Positions 1 to 9,000 of a DNA stretch of 64,000 nt are shown here, one piece after another. This stretch comes from CAIKOD01 sp035543455 (GTDB lineage: Archaea > Halobacteriota > Methanomicrobia > Methanomicrobiales > Methanospirillaceae): positions 17,189 to 81,188 of the forward strand of contig DATKKE010000011.1 in the NCBI GenBank assembly GCA_035543455.1. Direction: 5' to 3'. The notes beneath the pieces are model-generated. The model was not told the DNA's origin. It saw only the letters and a program-made list of their open reading frames with translations, and made no database searches. Position 1 is the first letter of the stretch, and each line of letters begins with the position of its first letter. The position numbers and the translations under genes are program-made.

Positions 1-892
1 TGAGCGCATCCGTTGCATCCTTTACGTTCCCGATTACCTCATCCACCTCATCTTCCCGTACATTCCGAACGGAACCGTTCGTGAGGTCGCCATATTTTAT
101 TGAATGTCCGTCCACCTGGATTACCTGACCATATTTTTTACCAATCCGCAGGATATCTCCCCTGATATATCGTGGAAGGCGTACGGAATATGTCACCCTG
201 AACAGCTTCTTTCCTGCCTTTTCCCCGACAAGCTTCGGGTGTGTTGAATATCTACCACCGAGACGCTGGGTCAGAGCCTGGGATATTGCGAGCCCGATCT
301 GTTGTGACCCGATGGTAATATCGAGTCCCTCTCTCGTATCTTCCATTTCAGAGATATACGATAACCTGTCGCCGCCGGCCTGCATCTGGTCCTCAATTTC
401 ACAGGCAATCTCCCGGGCGGCCAGGACTTCCCCGGGAAAAATTTTCCGGCCCTGTGCCCTCACCTGGACGATTCCTTCGTAATAGCTCCCACTTATCCGG
501 TTACAGCGGTTGCATTGTTCTCTCTGCCAGATTATCTCAATAACGGCGTGATCTTTCACCGGCATACCGTAGAGAACGGCGCTGACATCGACATCCGCAT
601 ATGACCTGTTTTCTGTCCTGTCTCTGATTATTATATCAATTTTTGGAAATTTCACATCCGGATGAAGATGAACAGCAGTTCTCACCAGTTCAGGACCGAT
701 CTCCTCTCTGGACCGTTCGCTGTCCGTCCAGGTGCTGACCGTTTTTTGTGCATTGCATGAAGGGCAGTAGGTGCTGGTAACTCTCGTATCGAAGGTTACC
801 CACCGGGTCTGGGAAACCCGGCAGCTGCTGCAAAGTCCTTCGCCGTCGGCCGGCCCTCCGCACTGTGGGCAAATCCGTTCCTGGATCCTCAT
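1..892 (-). CDS. nmd3: NMD3 family protein (large ribosomal subunit assembly/export), 3' end outside window
   Basis: The reading frame starts at ATG 892-890 and stays open to the window edge, giving 297 residues without a stop, so the C-terminus is missing here. The N-terminus has paired zinc-ribbon cysteines (CPQC near residue 8, CSSC near 22, CPSC near 43) and a later CNRC near residue 130. This is the usual NMD3 layout of treble-clef zinc ribbons followed by a mixed alpha/beta region. In eukaryotes NMD3 is the 60S export adaptor; in archaea a role in 50S biogenesis is inferred. It is the last visible gene of the rfcS-mcm-mptD operon, 77 nt after the DUF424 gene. A second ATG 5 nt upstream runs into a stop at once, which supports the chosen start. 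Confidence 0.88.
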   Translation of the reverse strand, partial: MRIQERICPQCGGPADGEGLCSSCRVSQTRWVTFDTRVTSTYCPSCNAQKTVSTWTDSERSREEIGPELVRTAVHLHPDVKFPKIDIIIRDRTENRSYADVDVSAVLYGMPVKDHAVIEIIWQREQCNRCNRISGSYYEGIVQVRAQGRKIFPGEVLAAREIACEIEDQMQAGGDRLSYISEMEDTREGLDITIGSQQIGLAISQALTQRLGGRYSTHPKLVGEKAGKKLFRVTYSVRLPRYIRGDILRIGKKYGQVIQVDGHSIKYGDLTNGSVRNVREDEVDEVIGNVKDATDAL

Positions 893-968
893 ACCATTTC
901 CCGAATTGTACCTATCGGTCGTTCCTTTTCATACCTGGTTATGATATGGAGGGACAGAATGCAATAAA

Positions 969-1262
969 TCATACCCTGAAAATCTGCGCATGGGGGATAC
1001 CGTCGATCAGGAGGCACCCGGAGGATTCGATCAGTCCAAGTCCCGCCGCAACGGCAACCGCCCTTTTACCTATGATATTGATATTGTCGGCATCCCGGAT
1101 CGCCTTCGATACCTCGTCTTCACCGGCGGGGGTGGTACCATAGAACGTTTCACTGACATGGATCTCGATGTCACCATGCCTGATCCTCCGGTTAAGGAGT
1201 TCCCGGTCGCATACGGCTACCACCGACGAGCCGTCAGGTGTGCGATGAATTTTTAAATACAT
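969..1262 (-). CDS. DUF424 family protein
   Basis: This is a 97-residue protein starting at the Met of MYLKIHRTPDG. The frame is open further upstream, but the family begins at about this Met and is about 95 residues long. The sequence shows the family pattern: an early VVAVCDRELL strand, HVSETFYG in the middle, then a GLIESSGCLLIDGIPHAQI C-terminus. DUF424 (COG2412) is an archaeal protein of unknown function found near translation genes, and here it lies directly before nmd3. A translation-related role is only inferred from this company. It is 49 nt after the TatD-like gene and probably shares its transcript. Confidence 0.85.
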   Translation of the reverse strand: MYLKIHRTPDGSSVVAVCDRELLNRRIRHGDIEIHVSETFYGTTPAGEDEVSKAIRDADNINIIGKRAVAVAAGLGLIESSGCLLIDGIPHAQIFRV

Positions 1263-1311
1263 TTGATCAGCTATGGATCGGTCAGTTAATAAAAATATGA
1301 TCTCCGGCAGA

Positions 1312-2139
1312 TCAGAGAGAGATTTCGACCCCATACACTTTTGAAGGTGTATCCGTGTGGATCCGGTACATATCATCAGCCGAGATCAGGTCTTCCTCGA
1401 GGAGTCGTCGTGTAAACCTGGGCACAGATTTGGGCCCGATGACCGCCCCGGGGCTGCGGTTTTCGTCCATGTAATCACTTTCCATGGTCAGTCGCCTGCC
1501 TTCCCGGCAAAGTAAAGGGATCGCCTCATGCGTGGCGAGGAGCGAAGGGACCAGAGGGGTATCGGGCGTTGCGTAATGTTTGACGACACGTCCCGGGTCG
1601 AGTCCAGCAGAATGCGCCATATCGATCATGTCACTGCACGGGCCGCTCTCTGCATGGACCTGCACCGCGCAGCCCAGTTCGGCCGCAAGGGTAAATGCAT
1701 GCAGCAGGATGCTGTTTGAGACTGCCATGATTTCCCCGGTAGTCTCATAGTGAGGTCTGCCACTCTTTAACGCAACGGCGACCCCATCCTCCACGTATTG
1801 GGCCGCGGCTTCAAGGCCCCCCTTCATAATAAGGGAAGCCTCCTCAAGAGAGCAATGTTCCGCCAGCCTGGAAATTTCTGCCGGGTGAACGCCCAGCACC
1901 GGAAATACAACAAGTCCTGTTTCGCGGATCGATCCGGCAACCCTGAGGGTTTCGTCAAACACGGCACGATAATCGTTTCCCTGTTTCGGGTCAATGCCGA
2001 GACTTGAAGAGGGCTTCGAAACAAGAAACATATGGGTGCCTCCGGCACGGAGAAAGTCCTTCGCAGCTTCGATACCGCGCCCGTTCCTCGGGTCGATGTG
2101 GATATGATCGTCAGTCAGGGGTACACGTTCGTATTTCAT
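1312..2139 (-). CDS. TatD-related metal-dependent hydrolase (archaeal COG1831 type)
   Basis: The 275-residue protein opens with the amidohydrolase metal motif DDHIHIDP (residues 10-17). Later it has VHAESG, KHY and MESDYMDE segments that fit the remaining metal ligands of a TIM-barrel hydrolase of the urease/TatD superfamily. Length and motifs match the archaeal COG1831 group, whose substrate is not known; a DNase-like or phosphodiesterase activity would be a guess from TatD. Its start overlaps the 3' end of mptD by 29 nt, so the two are probably translationally coupled. Confidence 0.85.
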   Translation of the reverse strand: MKYERVPLTDDHIHIDPRNGRGIEAAKDFLRAGGTHMFLVSKPSSSLGIDPKQGNDYRAVFDETLRVAGSIRETGLVVFPVLGVHPAEISRLAEHCSLEEASLIMKGGLEAAAQYVEDGVAVALKSGRPHYETTGEIMAVSNSILLHAFTLAAELGCAVQVHAESGPCSDMIDMAHSAGLDPGRVVKHYATPDTPLVPSLLATHEAIPLLCREGRRLTMESDYMDENRSPGAVIGPKSVPRFTRRLLEEDLISADDMYRIHTDTPSKVYGVEISL

Positions 2140-2482
2140 TGATCTCGGTAATCTCCATCAGGGGGTAAGTCCCATATGGTCTTAGCACTGCCCTGCAGTA
2201 TGCGAACCCCACCCGTGTTATTATCTCGACATCGAACATCAATCCGCTGATTTCACTGTACCCGAAGGGATTCGGTGTCATACGGGAGCGGTCGAGCTGC
2301 ACCGTTATCTGTTCGACAAATGGCTGGAGTATTATGCTCTTCTCAATTGCCTTCTCCAGCGTTCCGGCAGAATCGACAGAAACGGGAGTTCCGACCCACT
2401 GGTGGTAGAGAGCTCCCAGTTTTATTGCAGCCTCAAAGACTGCGAGTTCACGATCGCTTGCGCCAAATTTCATTCCATTCAA
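2111..2482 (-). CDS. mptD: archaeal dihydroneopterin aldolase MptD (methanopterin biosynthesis)
   Basis: The 123-residue protein matches the archaeal MptD family (formerly DUF381): FEAAIKLGALYHQWVGTPV near the N-terminus and a later RVGFAYCRAVLRPYG stretch. MptD converts 7,8-dihydroneopterin to 6-hydroxymethyl-7,8-dihydropterin plus glycolaldehyde, an early step to the pterin of methanopterin/sarcinapterin, the C1 carrier of methanogenesis. It is unrelated in fold to bacterial FolB. It lies 24 nt after mcm and overlaps the hydrolase gene by 29 nt. Met1 or Met4 could be the start; Met4 (2473) is equally plausible. Confidence 0.88.
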   Translation of the reverse strand: MNGMKFGASDRELAVFEAAIKLGALYHQWVGTPVSVDSAGTLEKAIEKSIILQPFVEQITVQLDRSRMTPNPFGYSEISGLMFDVEIITRVGFAYCRAVLRPYGTYPLMEITEINEIRTCTPD

Positions 2483-2506
2483 CTCCTCCGTCCTGTAACC
2501 TCGCGA

Positions 2507-4636
2507 TCATATCAGCTTGATAAAACCGGATTTTGGCTCCATCGCCTCGCCCTGCCGCAGAAACATCTCGATCTGCTTCTGGGCCTCTTCCCGGGAGATC
2601 CCTTTCTGGGTAAGGACTTCGATGACCTGTTCCTTTGGAGCCCTTCCCGTCTCGTCGGCGAGCCCTTTGATCGTCTCCTTGATCATCCTTATCAGGTCTC
2701 GTTTCACTTTCGAAAATCCTGTCATCATCTTGTCGATATCGAAACTTCCCGTCTTCGCGTCGTAGGCAACCTGACGGAGACAGGTATCAACGATATGGAC
2801 GACCCGCTCGGCATCTGCCTTTTCAATCTTCCGCGACAGCCTGATCCGTGCACTGGCTTCTGCAAGCCTGACCAGCGCCTCGAGCTGCCGGGCCGTGACA
2901 GGAACGGGCTTACTTGCATCGGCGATATCCCTTAAGTTCATATAATAGGCGATCAGGGTGTTTTTAGCCTCCTGGGAAAGGATTGGGAAGCATGTTCGCT
3001 TGGCATATGCCACGTACTTCCTGAAAAGCGCTGGCTCGATTTCGGGTGTGACCGGCTTGAGCTGCTCAGCGATATATTCGTCGTTGACCCCGTCAATCGG
3101 GCTCTTCCTGTGCTGCTCGATCAGCTCCCCTATGCCATGTGCCTTAAGGATATGATCGGCAATGGCGTTGTCTTTCGTTTTGTCGGGCTTGTCGGTCATA
3201 ACGAAGATGAGGTCGAACCTGGAGAGAAGCGAAGCGGGCATATTGATCTGGTCTGATATCGGGGCGAAATCATCGAACCTCCCGTACCGTGGGTTGGCCG
3301 CACCGAGGAGTGCGCATCTTGACTTGAGGGTCGCAGTAATACCTGCCTTTGCCACGCTGATCGACTGCTGCTCCATCGCTTCATGCAAAGCGCTCCGGTC
3401 TTCTTTCTGCATCTTATCCATCTCATCGACGGCAGCCACCCCCATATCGGCAAGTACCAGGGCTCCGGCTTCAAGAGTCCACCGGCCGTCCCCGAATTCA
3501 TCTTTTACTGCGGTAGCAGTGAGCCCGGCGGAAGTTGAAGACTGCCCGCTGGTATAGATCCCCCGCGGTGAGAGCTTGATGACATAGCGGAGGAGCTGAC
3601 TCTTGGCGATCCCGGGGTCTCCTATCAGGAGGACATGGATATCTCCCCGGAGGTGACTTCCGTCAGGCATCTCTTTCATGATCCCACCGAATAACTGGAG
3701 GGCTATAGCCTCCTTGACGTCCTCGTTGCCAAAAATTGTCGGGGCGATAGAACGGATGATCTTCCGGTACACCTGGGGGTCCCGGCTCATCGTGATGATC
3801 TCCTCCTCCGACTTCTCGTCTATCTCGACCTCTTCGAATTCCTTCTCGGCAACCTCGACCGAGTTGCATTCGAGATAAATGTCAAAAATTGTGCTTTTAT
3901 TTCCATGGGTGACCCGTTGCATCGACCTGAGGATGCCATTCATCACGACCCTGTCTCCCGGTGCGACAAGTCCGGTGAGATCGTCAGTGACGTCGACATC
4001 AAGTGTCTGGGGTTGTTCCCCCCCCCTGAGCCCCTCGGGTTGTTCCTGGATCCTGATTTTCTGGGAATCGACAAATCGTGACCGCTTTGGTATCAGCTCA
4101 AGCTTTTTGAAGGTGCATCCGTCCGTGGAACAACCGTCAGGCTCGATAAACTGCCCGTAACCCTGTCTCTTTTCTGTGATATGACCTCCCGGACACCTGA
4201 AAACGGCATTGACAATCCGCGGACGCACTTCAGTTGTTTTCCGAAGAATCCCCTCGACCGTGACAAATTTATTGATATCATCGCTTCGTATGTGACGGAT
4301 CCCGGTTTTTTTCGGCAGGTTGACGAACCTGATATTGATGTGTTCGGCAGGCTGTCCGCTCTTGGTTTTGATCAGCTGGTGGTTCCTGACGGCATCCCGT
4401 ATATCATCAAGTACTTTCCCGGGGTTCTCAAGCAACTGGTCTGCAAGCCTGATACCTGTTTTACCGAAAACTTCTACTTCACGGTAATCGATCAATAGAG
4501 ATCTTTTATAGGGGTATTCCCTGGTGAGCTCAGACAGTTGTTTTTTATACCTTGTTTTCAGGAACCTCGACCACTCGGCATCCCTGCTCGTGATCTCTGC
4601 CTCAACCTCGTCCATTTCGGTCATTTCACTGTCCAT
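2507..4636 (-). CDS. mcm: replicative DNA helicase MCM
   Basis: The 709-residue protein is a full-length archaeal MCM. The N-terminal part has the zinc site (CPGGH and CSTDGC, about residues 149-175). The AAA+ core carries the MCM-type Walker A GDPGIAKSQ (about 337-345), Walker B VAAVDEMDKM (about 400) and the arginine-finger segment SRFDLIFV (about 472). A winged-helix C-terminus ends the protein. It unwinds DNA 3' to 5' as a hexamer at the replication fork. No intein interrupts the P-loop. The start overlaps the end of rfcS by 16 nt, so helicase and clamp-loader small subunit are made from one message. Confidence 0.97.
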   Translation of the reverse strand: MDSEMTEMDEVEAEITSRDAEWSRFLKTRYKKQLSELTREYPYKRSLLIDYREVEVFGKTGIRLADQLLENPGKVLDDIRDAVRNHQLIKTKSGQPAEHINIRFVNLPKKTGIRHIRSDDINKFVTVEGILRKTTEVRPRIVNAVFRCPGGHITEKRQGYGQFIEPDGCSTDGCTFKKLELIPKRSRFVDSQKIRIQEQPEGLRGGEQPQTLDVDVTDDLTGLVAPGDRVVMNGILRSMQRVTHGNKSTIFDIYLECNSVEVAEKEFEEVEIDEKSEEEIITMSRDPQVYRKIIRSIAPTIFGNEDVKEAIALQLFGGIMKEMPDGSHLRGDIHVLLIGDPGIAKSQLLRYVIKLSPRGIYTSGQSSTSAGLTATAVKDEFGDGRWTLEAGALVLADMGVAAVDEMDKMQKEDRSALHEAMEQQSISVAKAGITATLKSRCALLGAANPRYGRFDDFAPISDQINMPASLLSRFDLIFVMTDKPDKTKDNAIADHILKAHGIGELIEQHRKSPIDGVNDEYIAEQLKPVTPEIEPALFRKYVAYAKRTCFPILSQEAKNTLIAYYMNLRDIADASKPVPVTARQLEALVRLAEASARIRLSRKIEKADAERVVHIVDTCLRQVAYDAKTGSFDIDKMMTGFSKVKRDLIRMIKETIKGLADETGRAPKEQVIEVLTQKGISREEAQKQIEMFLRQGEAMEPKSGFIKLI

Positions 4637-5607
4637 GAGAACCTGGTTCCTGTTGCGGTCATCACAAACCGTGCGATAAGCGCTTCCATCTGAATATCGC
4701 TGTCAGCACCTTCCGAGAGGCGGAAATCAGTCTCGCCGATATGATCGATCAGTGCCACCCTGATCTCAGGGCTGATATCCCGGCGCAGGAGCGCCCGGTA
4801 ACACTGGTTCAGGAGCTCGTTCGGTGCAATCCCACGGTCATGAAGAAGCCGGGCCAGAGTTGTTTCGGCACCTTCAAAATCCCCGGAAAGCGAAAGGTCG
4901 AGCAACTCGTTTATTTCATCCGGGCGGGCTGTCGCGGTGATCGCATATACCATCTGCCCGGTAATTAAAGGGTTGATGATTGCCGCCCCCTGGAGGGCAT
5001 TGATAGCTTTACGCATATCTCCCTGCGAGACATAGACAATTGCATCAATCGCATCTTCCGAAACAGATATCCCTTCACGCTTTGCAATCCTCCTGATCTC
5101 TTCTTCCACTGCGTCCCTGCCAAGCGGCCGGAACCGGTAAATTGCACACCTGCTCTGGATAGGATCGATGATCTTCGATGAATAGTTACAGGAAAGGATG
5201 AAGCGGCAGGTCATGGCATAACTTTCCATGGTCCTCCTGAGGGCCGCCTGAGCATCGGGGGTCAGGGCATCGGCTTCGTCAAGGAAGAGTATCTTGAAGC
5301 TCGCACCGCCAAGCGGCGAAGTCCTTGCAAATTGCTTGATCTGGTTCCTCACCACCTCAATCCCCCGCTCATCGGAGGCATTGAGCTCACGGAAGTTCAT
5401 GTGCCAGGAATCCCCGAAAAATTCCCGCGCCAGTGCCACCGCAGCAGTCGTTTTACCGACCCCGGCATTACCTGTGAACAGGAGGTGAGGGAGGCTTCCG
5501 GTCTTTACGTACGACGACAAGCGTTCAATTATTTCGTCCTGTCCTACGATTTCGGCGAGTTTCACCGGCCTGTATTTTTCAATCCATATCGTATTCGAAT
5601 CATCCAT
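4621..5607 (-). CDS. rfcS: replication factor C small subunit
   Basis: The 328-residue AAA+ protein has Walker A GNAGVGKTT (about residues 46-54), the DEAD-type Walker B FLDEADALT (about 105) and the SRC motif QSRCAIYRF (about 153) that senses ATP in the neighbouring subunit. Length and motifs are those of archaeal RfcS, which forms the clamp loader with RfcL and loads PCNA. No intein is present. It is the first gene of the operon (rfcS, mcm, mptD, hydrolase, DUF424, nmd3); its promoter must lie in the 5.6 kb spacer. Confidence 0.96.
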   Translation of the reverse strand: MDDSNTIWIEKYRPVKLAEIVGQDEIIERLSSYVKTGSLPHLLFTGNAGVGKTTAAVALAREFFGDSWHMNFRELNASDERGIEVVRNQIKQFARTSPLGGASFKILFLDEADALTPDAQAALRRTMESYAMTCRFILSCNYSSKIIDPIQSRCAIYRFRPLGRDAVEEEIRRIAKREGISVSEDAIDAIVYVSQGDMRKAINALQGAAIINPLITGQMVYAITATARPDEINELLDLSLSGDFEGAETTLARLLHDRGIAPNELLNQCYRALLRRDISPEIRVALIDHIGETDFRLSEGADSDIQMEALIARFVMTATGTRFSWTVK

Positions 5608-5802
5608 CCCGTCATCTCCCCGGTTTTATCACTAAAGATGTTGTAAAACCTGATAACCTTCTCGTTTTAGTATATTCCGGGACTGCTCACGGAACCGTAT
5701 CCGGAATAATCGGGGCAGGCTGACACAGGTTCAGGAATCAAAAAATTAGGTGGTTGTGTAACATCGACCCCTAATATATTCCTTACTCTATCGATACTCA
5801 AT

Positions 5803-5856
5803 GACGCTCCCCGGGCTCTGCCCCGCCGCTGTGGCAACCACGGTCGGGATAGAACT
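5803..5856 (+). repeat. dispersed GC-rich hairpin repeat, copy A1
   Basis: It begins GACGCTCC, then has a CCCCGCCGCTGTGGC core and a CGGTCGGGAT tail. The same order of blocks occurs at 18387-18440 (plus) and 51071-51118 (minus). In this copy the GGGGCTNNGCCCC hairpin arm is imperfect. No coding potential; function unknown. Confidence 0.7.
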
Positions 5857-6016
5857 GAATCCAATTACACGTGATTTTAAGATTTAACCGCGAACCTATT
5901 GAATAGGCGTCCTAACAAAAATGAGAGTAACGAGAAGTAAAATCTCCTCCAATTAGGTCTGTTTGAATCCAAATAATTGAATTAACTACAGGTTAGGGTG
6001 GACTTTACCTATCCCC

Positions 6017-6031
6017 AAAAATTAAAAAAAG
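6017..6031 (-). terminator. T-rich terminator after the giant surface-protein gene
   Basis: On the minus strand the DNA just past the stop codon reads as two T-runs (plus strand aaaaattaaaaaaag). Archaeal RNA polymerase stops at such oligo-T tracts. The position, within 25 nt of the stop, fits. Confidence 0.5.
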
Positions 6032-6038
6032 AACCGTT

Positions 6039-9000
6039 CTAACGTTCAAAGAACTGCTCGGACTTCTGCCTGCGATAATACAGATAGTACCCGGCGGCTG
6101 CAATTGCTATGACGATAATTACTATAACAACCGGTAAAACGTATTTCATGGGGATTTGAGCCCAGATGGGAGTCGGACCGGTCGGAACCGGGGTTGCTGC
6201 GAATGGTTTCGAAGTCCCGGGAATCGTTGTGGCGGGTAGTCCCGTTGTGACCTCCGTTGTCGGCGTTACCTGTGGGGTAATACTGCTCACCGCCTGTTCG
6301 TTACCCGTCCCGGAAGCCGTGCCCAGCACCGGTATAGTCGTCGTGGGCGTCACGGTCGGAGTCGGGGATTCGGGGGCACTGTAGGAACCGCCGCCTCCTC
6401 CGCCACCGCCACCACTGCCGGCAAGGCCGAATACGGCATAGATCTTGTGGTTTGCCGAGATATTACTGAATGTCCAGGACGAGGCGATCCCTTTGTAATC
6501 ATCGTCAACAAACACACTGAGGATCGAATACCCGGACGTCGGCGTTATAGCAAAATATTGGTCTGTCCCCGGGGTCGCGGTTACCGTTCCTCCCGGGGTG
6601 ATCGTCCCGGGACCGGAAACCGATGTCGTAATATAGTAAACGTCTTCGGTGAATGTCGCAGAGATCGTGTGATTTCTGCTGATAGCGGTAAACGCGTATG
6701 TCAAGGGTGTCCCGACCGACTGTCCGTCCACTACAACATCCTGGACGCGGAAACCGGTGGCAGGAGCCAGGGTATAGGTCTGGTTGTCACCGAAGGAGAA
6801 CATCATCGTCCCGTTGGGGATGATCGTTCCATTATCCCCGGCGGTGGCATTGATTACATACACGGCATTGCTGAATGTCGCACTGATGCTGTGATCTTCC
6901 GTTACATTGCTGAAAGTATAGGTGCCCGGTTGACCGGCCGACTGGGTGTCGACAAGGACGTCATCAATCTGGAACCCGTTGTCAGGATTGATGGAGAATG
7001 TGATATTCTGCCCGTCAGGTACCTGGACATTTCCATGGGGAATAATTGAACCGTCCGGTCCTGCGGTCGCGGTTATCGTGTGGACGATACCTCCGCCTCC
7101 GATGAACGACGCGGAAATCGTGTGATTGTCCGATACGCTCTGGAACGTGTACGTAGTACGAGGTCCTTTCGACACACCATCCACTATTACATCGAGGACA
7201 GTGAAATTTGCGTCGGGGACGATAGCGAATACCTGGTCTGTCCCTGCCCTCACGGGTATCCGGCCAAAAGGCGTGATGGTCCCGTCAGCCCCTGCTGACG
7301 CATCAATAAAGAATGTCTGCGGCTCGAATGCGTTGATATATCCGGTCTGCGTCTTTGTGTCATTGCCTAATTCATTTGCAGCGAAAAGAGACACATTGTA
7401 ACTCCCGGCCGAGGTGTACTCATGAACGGGGTTCTGTTCACCTGAATAATTTCCATCACCGAATGACCAGTTCCAGGATAGCGGTAATCCCGATGTACGG
7501 TCTTCAAATTGTACGACGAGGGGGATTGGACCCGTGGTAACATTGGAGCCGAAATCTGCGACAGGGACAAAAGGTCCTGACCCGGTGGCGTCTATGAGGT
7601 CTGGGACGACGATAGTATCGCTTCCGAGACTGTTTGCGGCCGTCAGGGTAACCGAATACAGACCTTTTACATCGAATACATGAACCGGATGTTCTTCAGT
7701 TGAGTTTTCTGAACCGTCACCAAAATTCCACTGCCATGATGACGGGTCACCGCTGGAGACGTCCACGAACTGGATAGAGAGGGGAACAGGGCCGGATGTT
7801 GCGTTAACGGTAAACCCTGCAGTGGGGGGGTAAACCGGGCCTGATGTTGCATGGATGTACGAAGGCTTCAGCATGGTGTTGTTCAGCTGGGTCTGACTGT
7901 TTCGTGCGGTGAGCGTGACATCGTAATAGCCGGGAATGCCGTAGAGATGGACCGGGTTTTCTTCGGTAGATACATTACCGTCCCCAAAATTCCAGTACCA
8001 GGCATCCGGGCCGCCGATAGACCGATCGGTGAAACTGACATTAAGGGGAGCGATGCCTGTTGCCGGTTCCCCTTCGAAATCCGCAATTATTGGCTCTTTT
8101 GGCGACGTCAGGTTGGCATAGAGGTCAACAGTATCGCCCGGCCCCGGGTACACCGGTAATATCCCGGTAATCTGGTAGTATCCATACTTCCGGACGGTAA
8201 AGGACGTATAGCGATCTCCGGTAAGAGATACTTCAATGAGAAGTGTCCCGTCGGCACCTGTCATTCCTTTCAGGTCCTGGTCCAGGTATACCGATGCACC
8301 TTCGAGCGGTCCTGCCTGGTAACCTGTCTGGTTTGCATGCATGAGGAAGAATCCTGTTTCCCGGAGCGGCTCTACGGTAATGAATCCATCTTTTACCAGA
8401 GTGCTGCTCCCTGATGCACTGCTTACCGTGAGAATTACCGTGTAATTTCCTGGCCAGCTGTACGTATGGACAGGGTCAATATCAGTTGAATTCGGAGAAT
8501 CATCACCGAAATTCCATTGCCAGGTACCGGGAGCTCCCGTCGATTCATCAAGGAACTGTACCTCGAGAGGAGCAGTACCCGTCGTTATATTTGCAGAGAA
8601 CGCGGCTTCGGGCTTTTCAACTGGTGTGAGATTGGCATACAGGTCTACGGTCTCGTCTTTACCCGGGTATTGCGTGATATTCTGAGTGAGTGAATGGTAT
8701 CCCTCTTTCGATACGGTAAATGTCTTAAACGGCGCTGCCGTCGTATAGACCTGCACCTGCAATGTCCCATTTGTGATGATTCCCTGCTCTGTCTGGTCGA
8801 ACAGGACCGCGGCGCCGTCGACATTGGAATGGACAAGGAAGAATCCGGTGTCGCCACCAATCGATCCGGGAGTTACCTCGATATAATCAAACCGTGTTCG
8901 CGAGCTGTTTCCGTTCGCATTCGAGACGGTGAGGGTTACGCTATAGAGTCCCGGATTTCGGTAGGTATGTTCAGGCTCCTGGACATTGTCGTAACTCCCG

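Larger units (their letters stand above)
5608..6038. other. intergenic spacer with rfcS promoter region and repeat copy A1
   Basis: The spacer has no convincing ORF. The rfcS-proximal part must hold the operon promoter (minus strand). 5803-5856 is one copy of the dispersed GC-rich element described separately. The rest is AT-rich, and the end nearest 6038 is the 3' trailer of the giant surface-protein gene. Confidence 0.6.

Noticed and set aside
2507..5607. Possible inteins in MCM or RfcS
   Set aside because: Both Walker A regions and the other usual insertion points are uninterrupted and lengths are normal.
7667..7852. ORFs antisense or out of frame within the giant surface-protein gene (this one and about twenty others)
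   Set aside because: They are shadow frames of a clearly coding repeat-rich gene.
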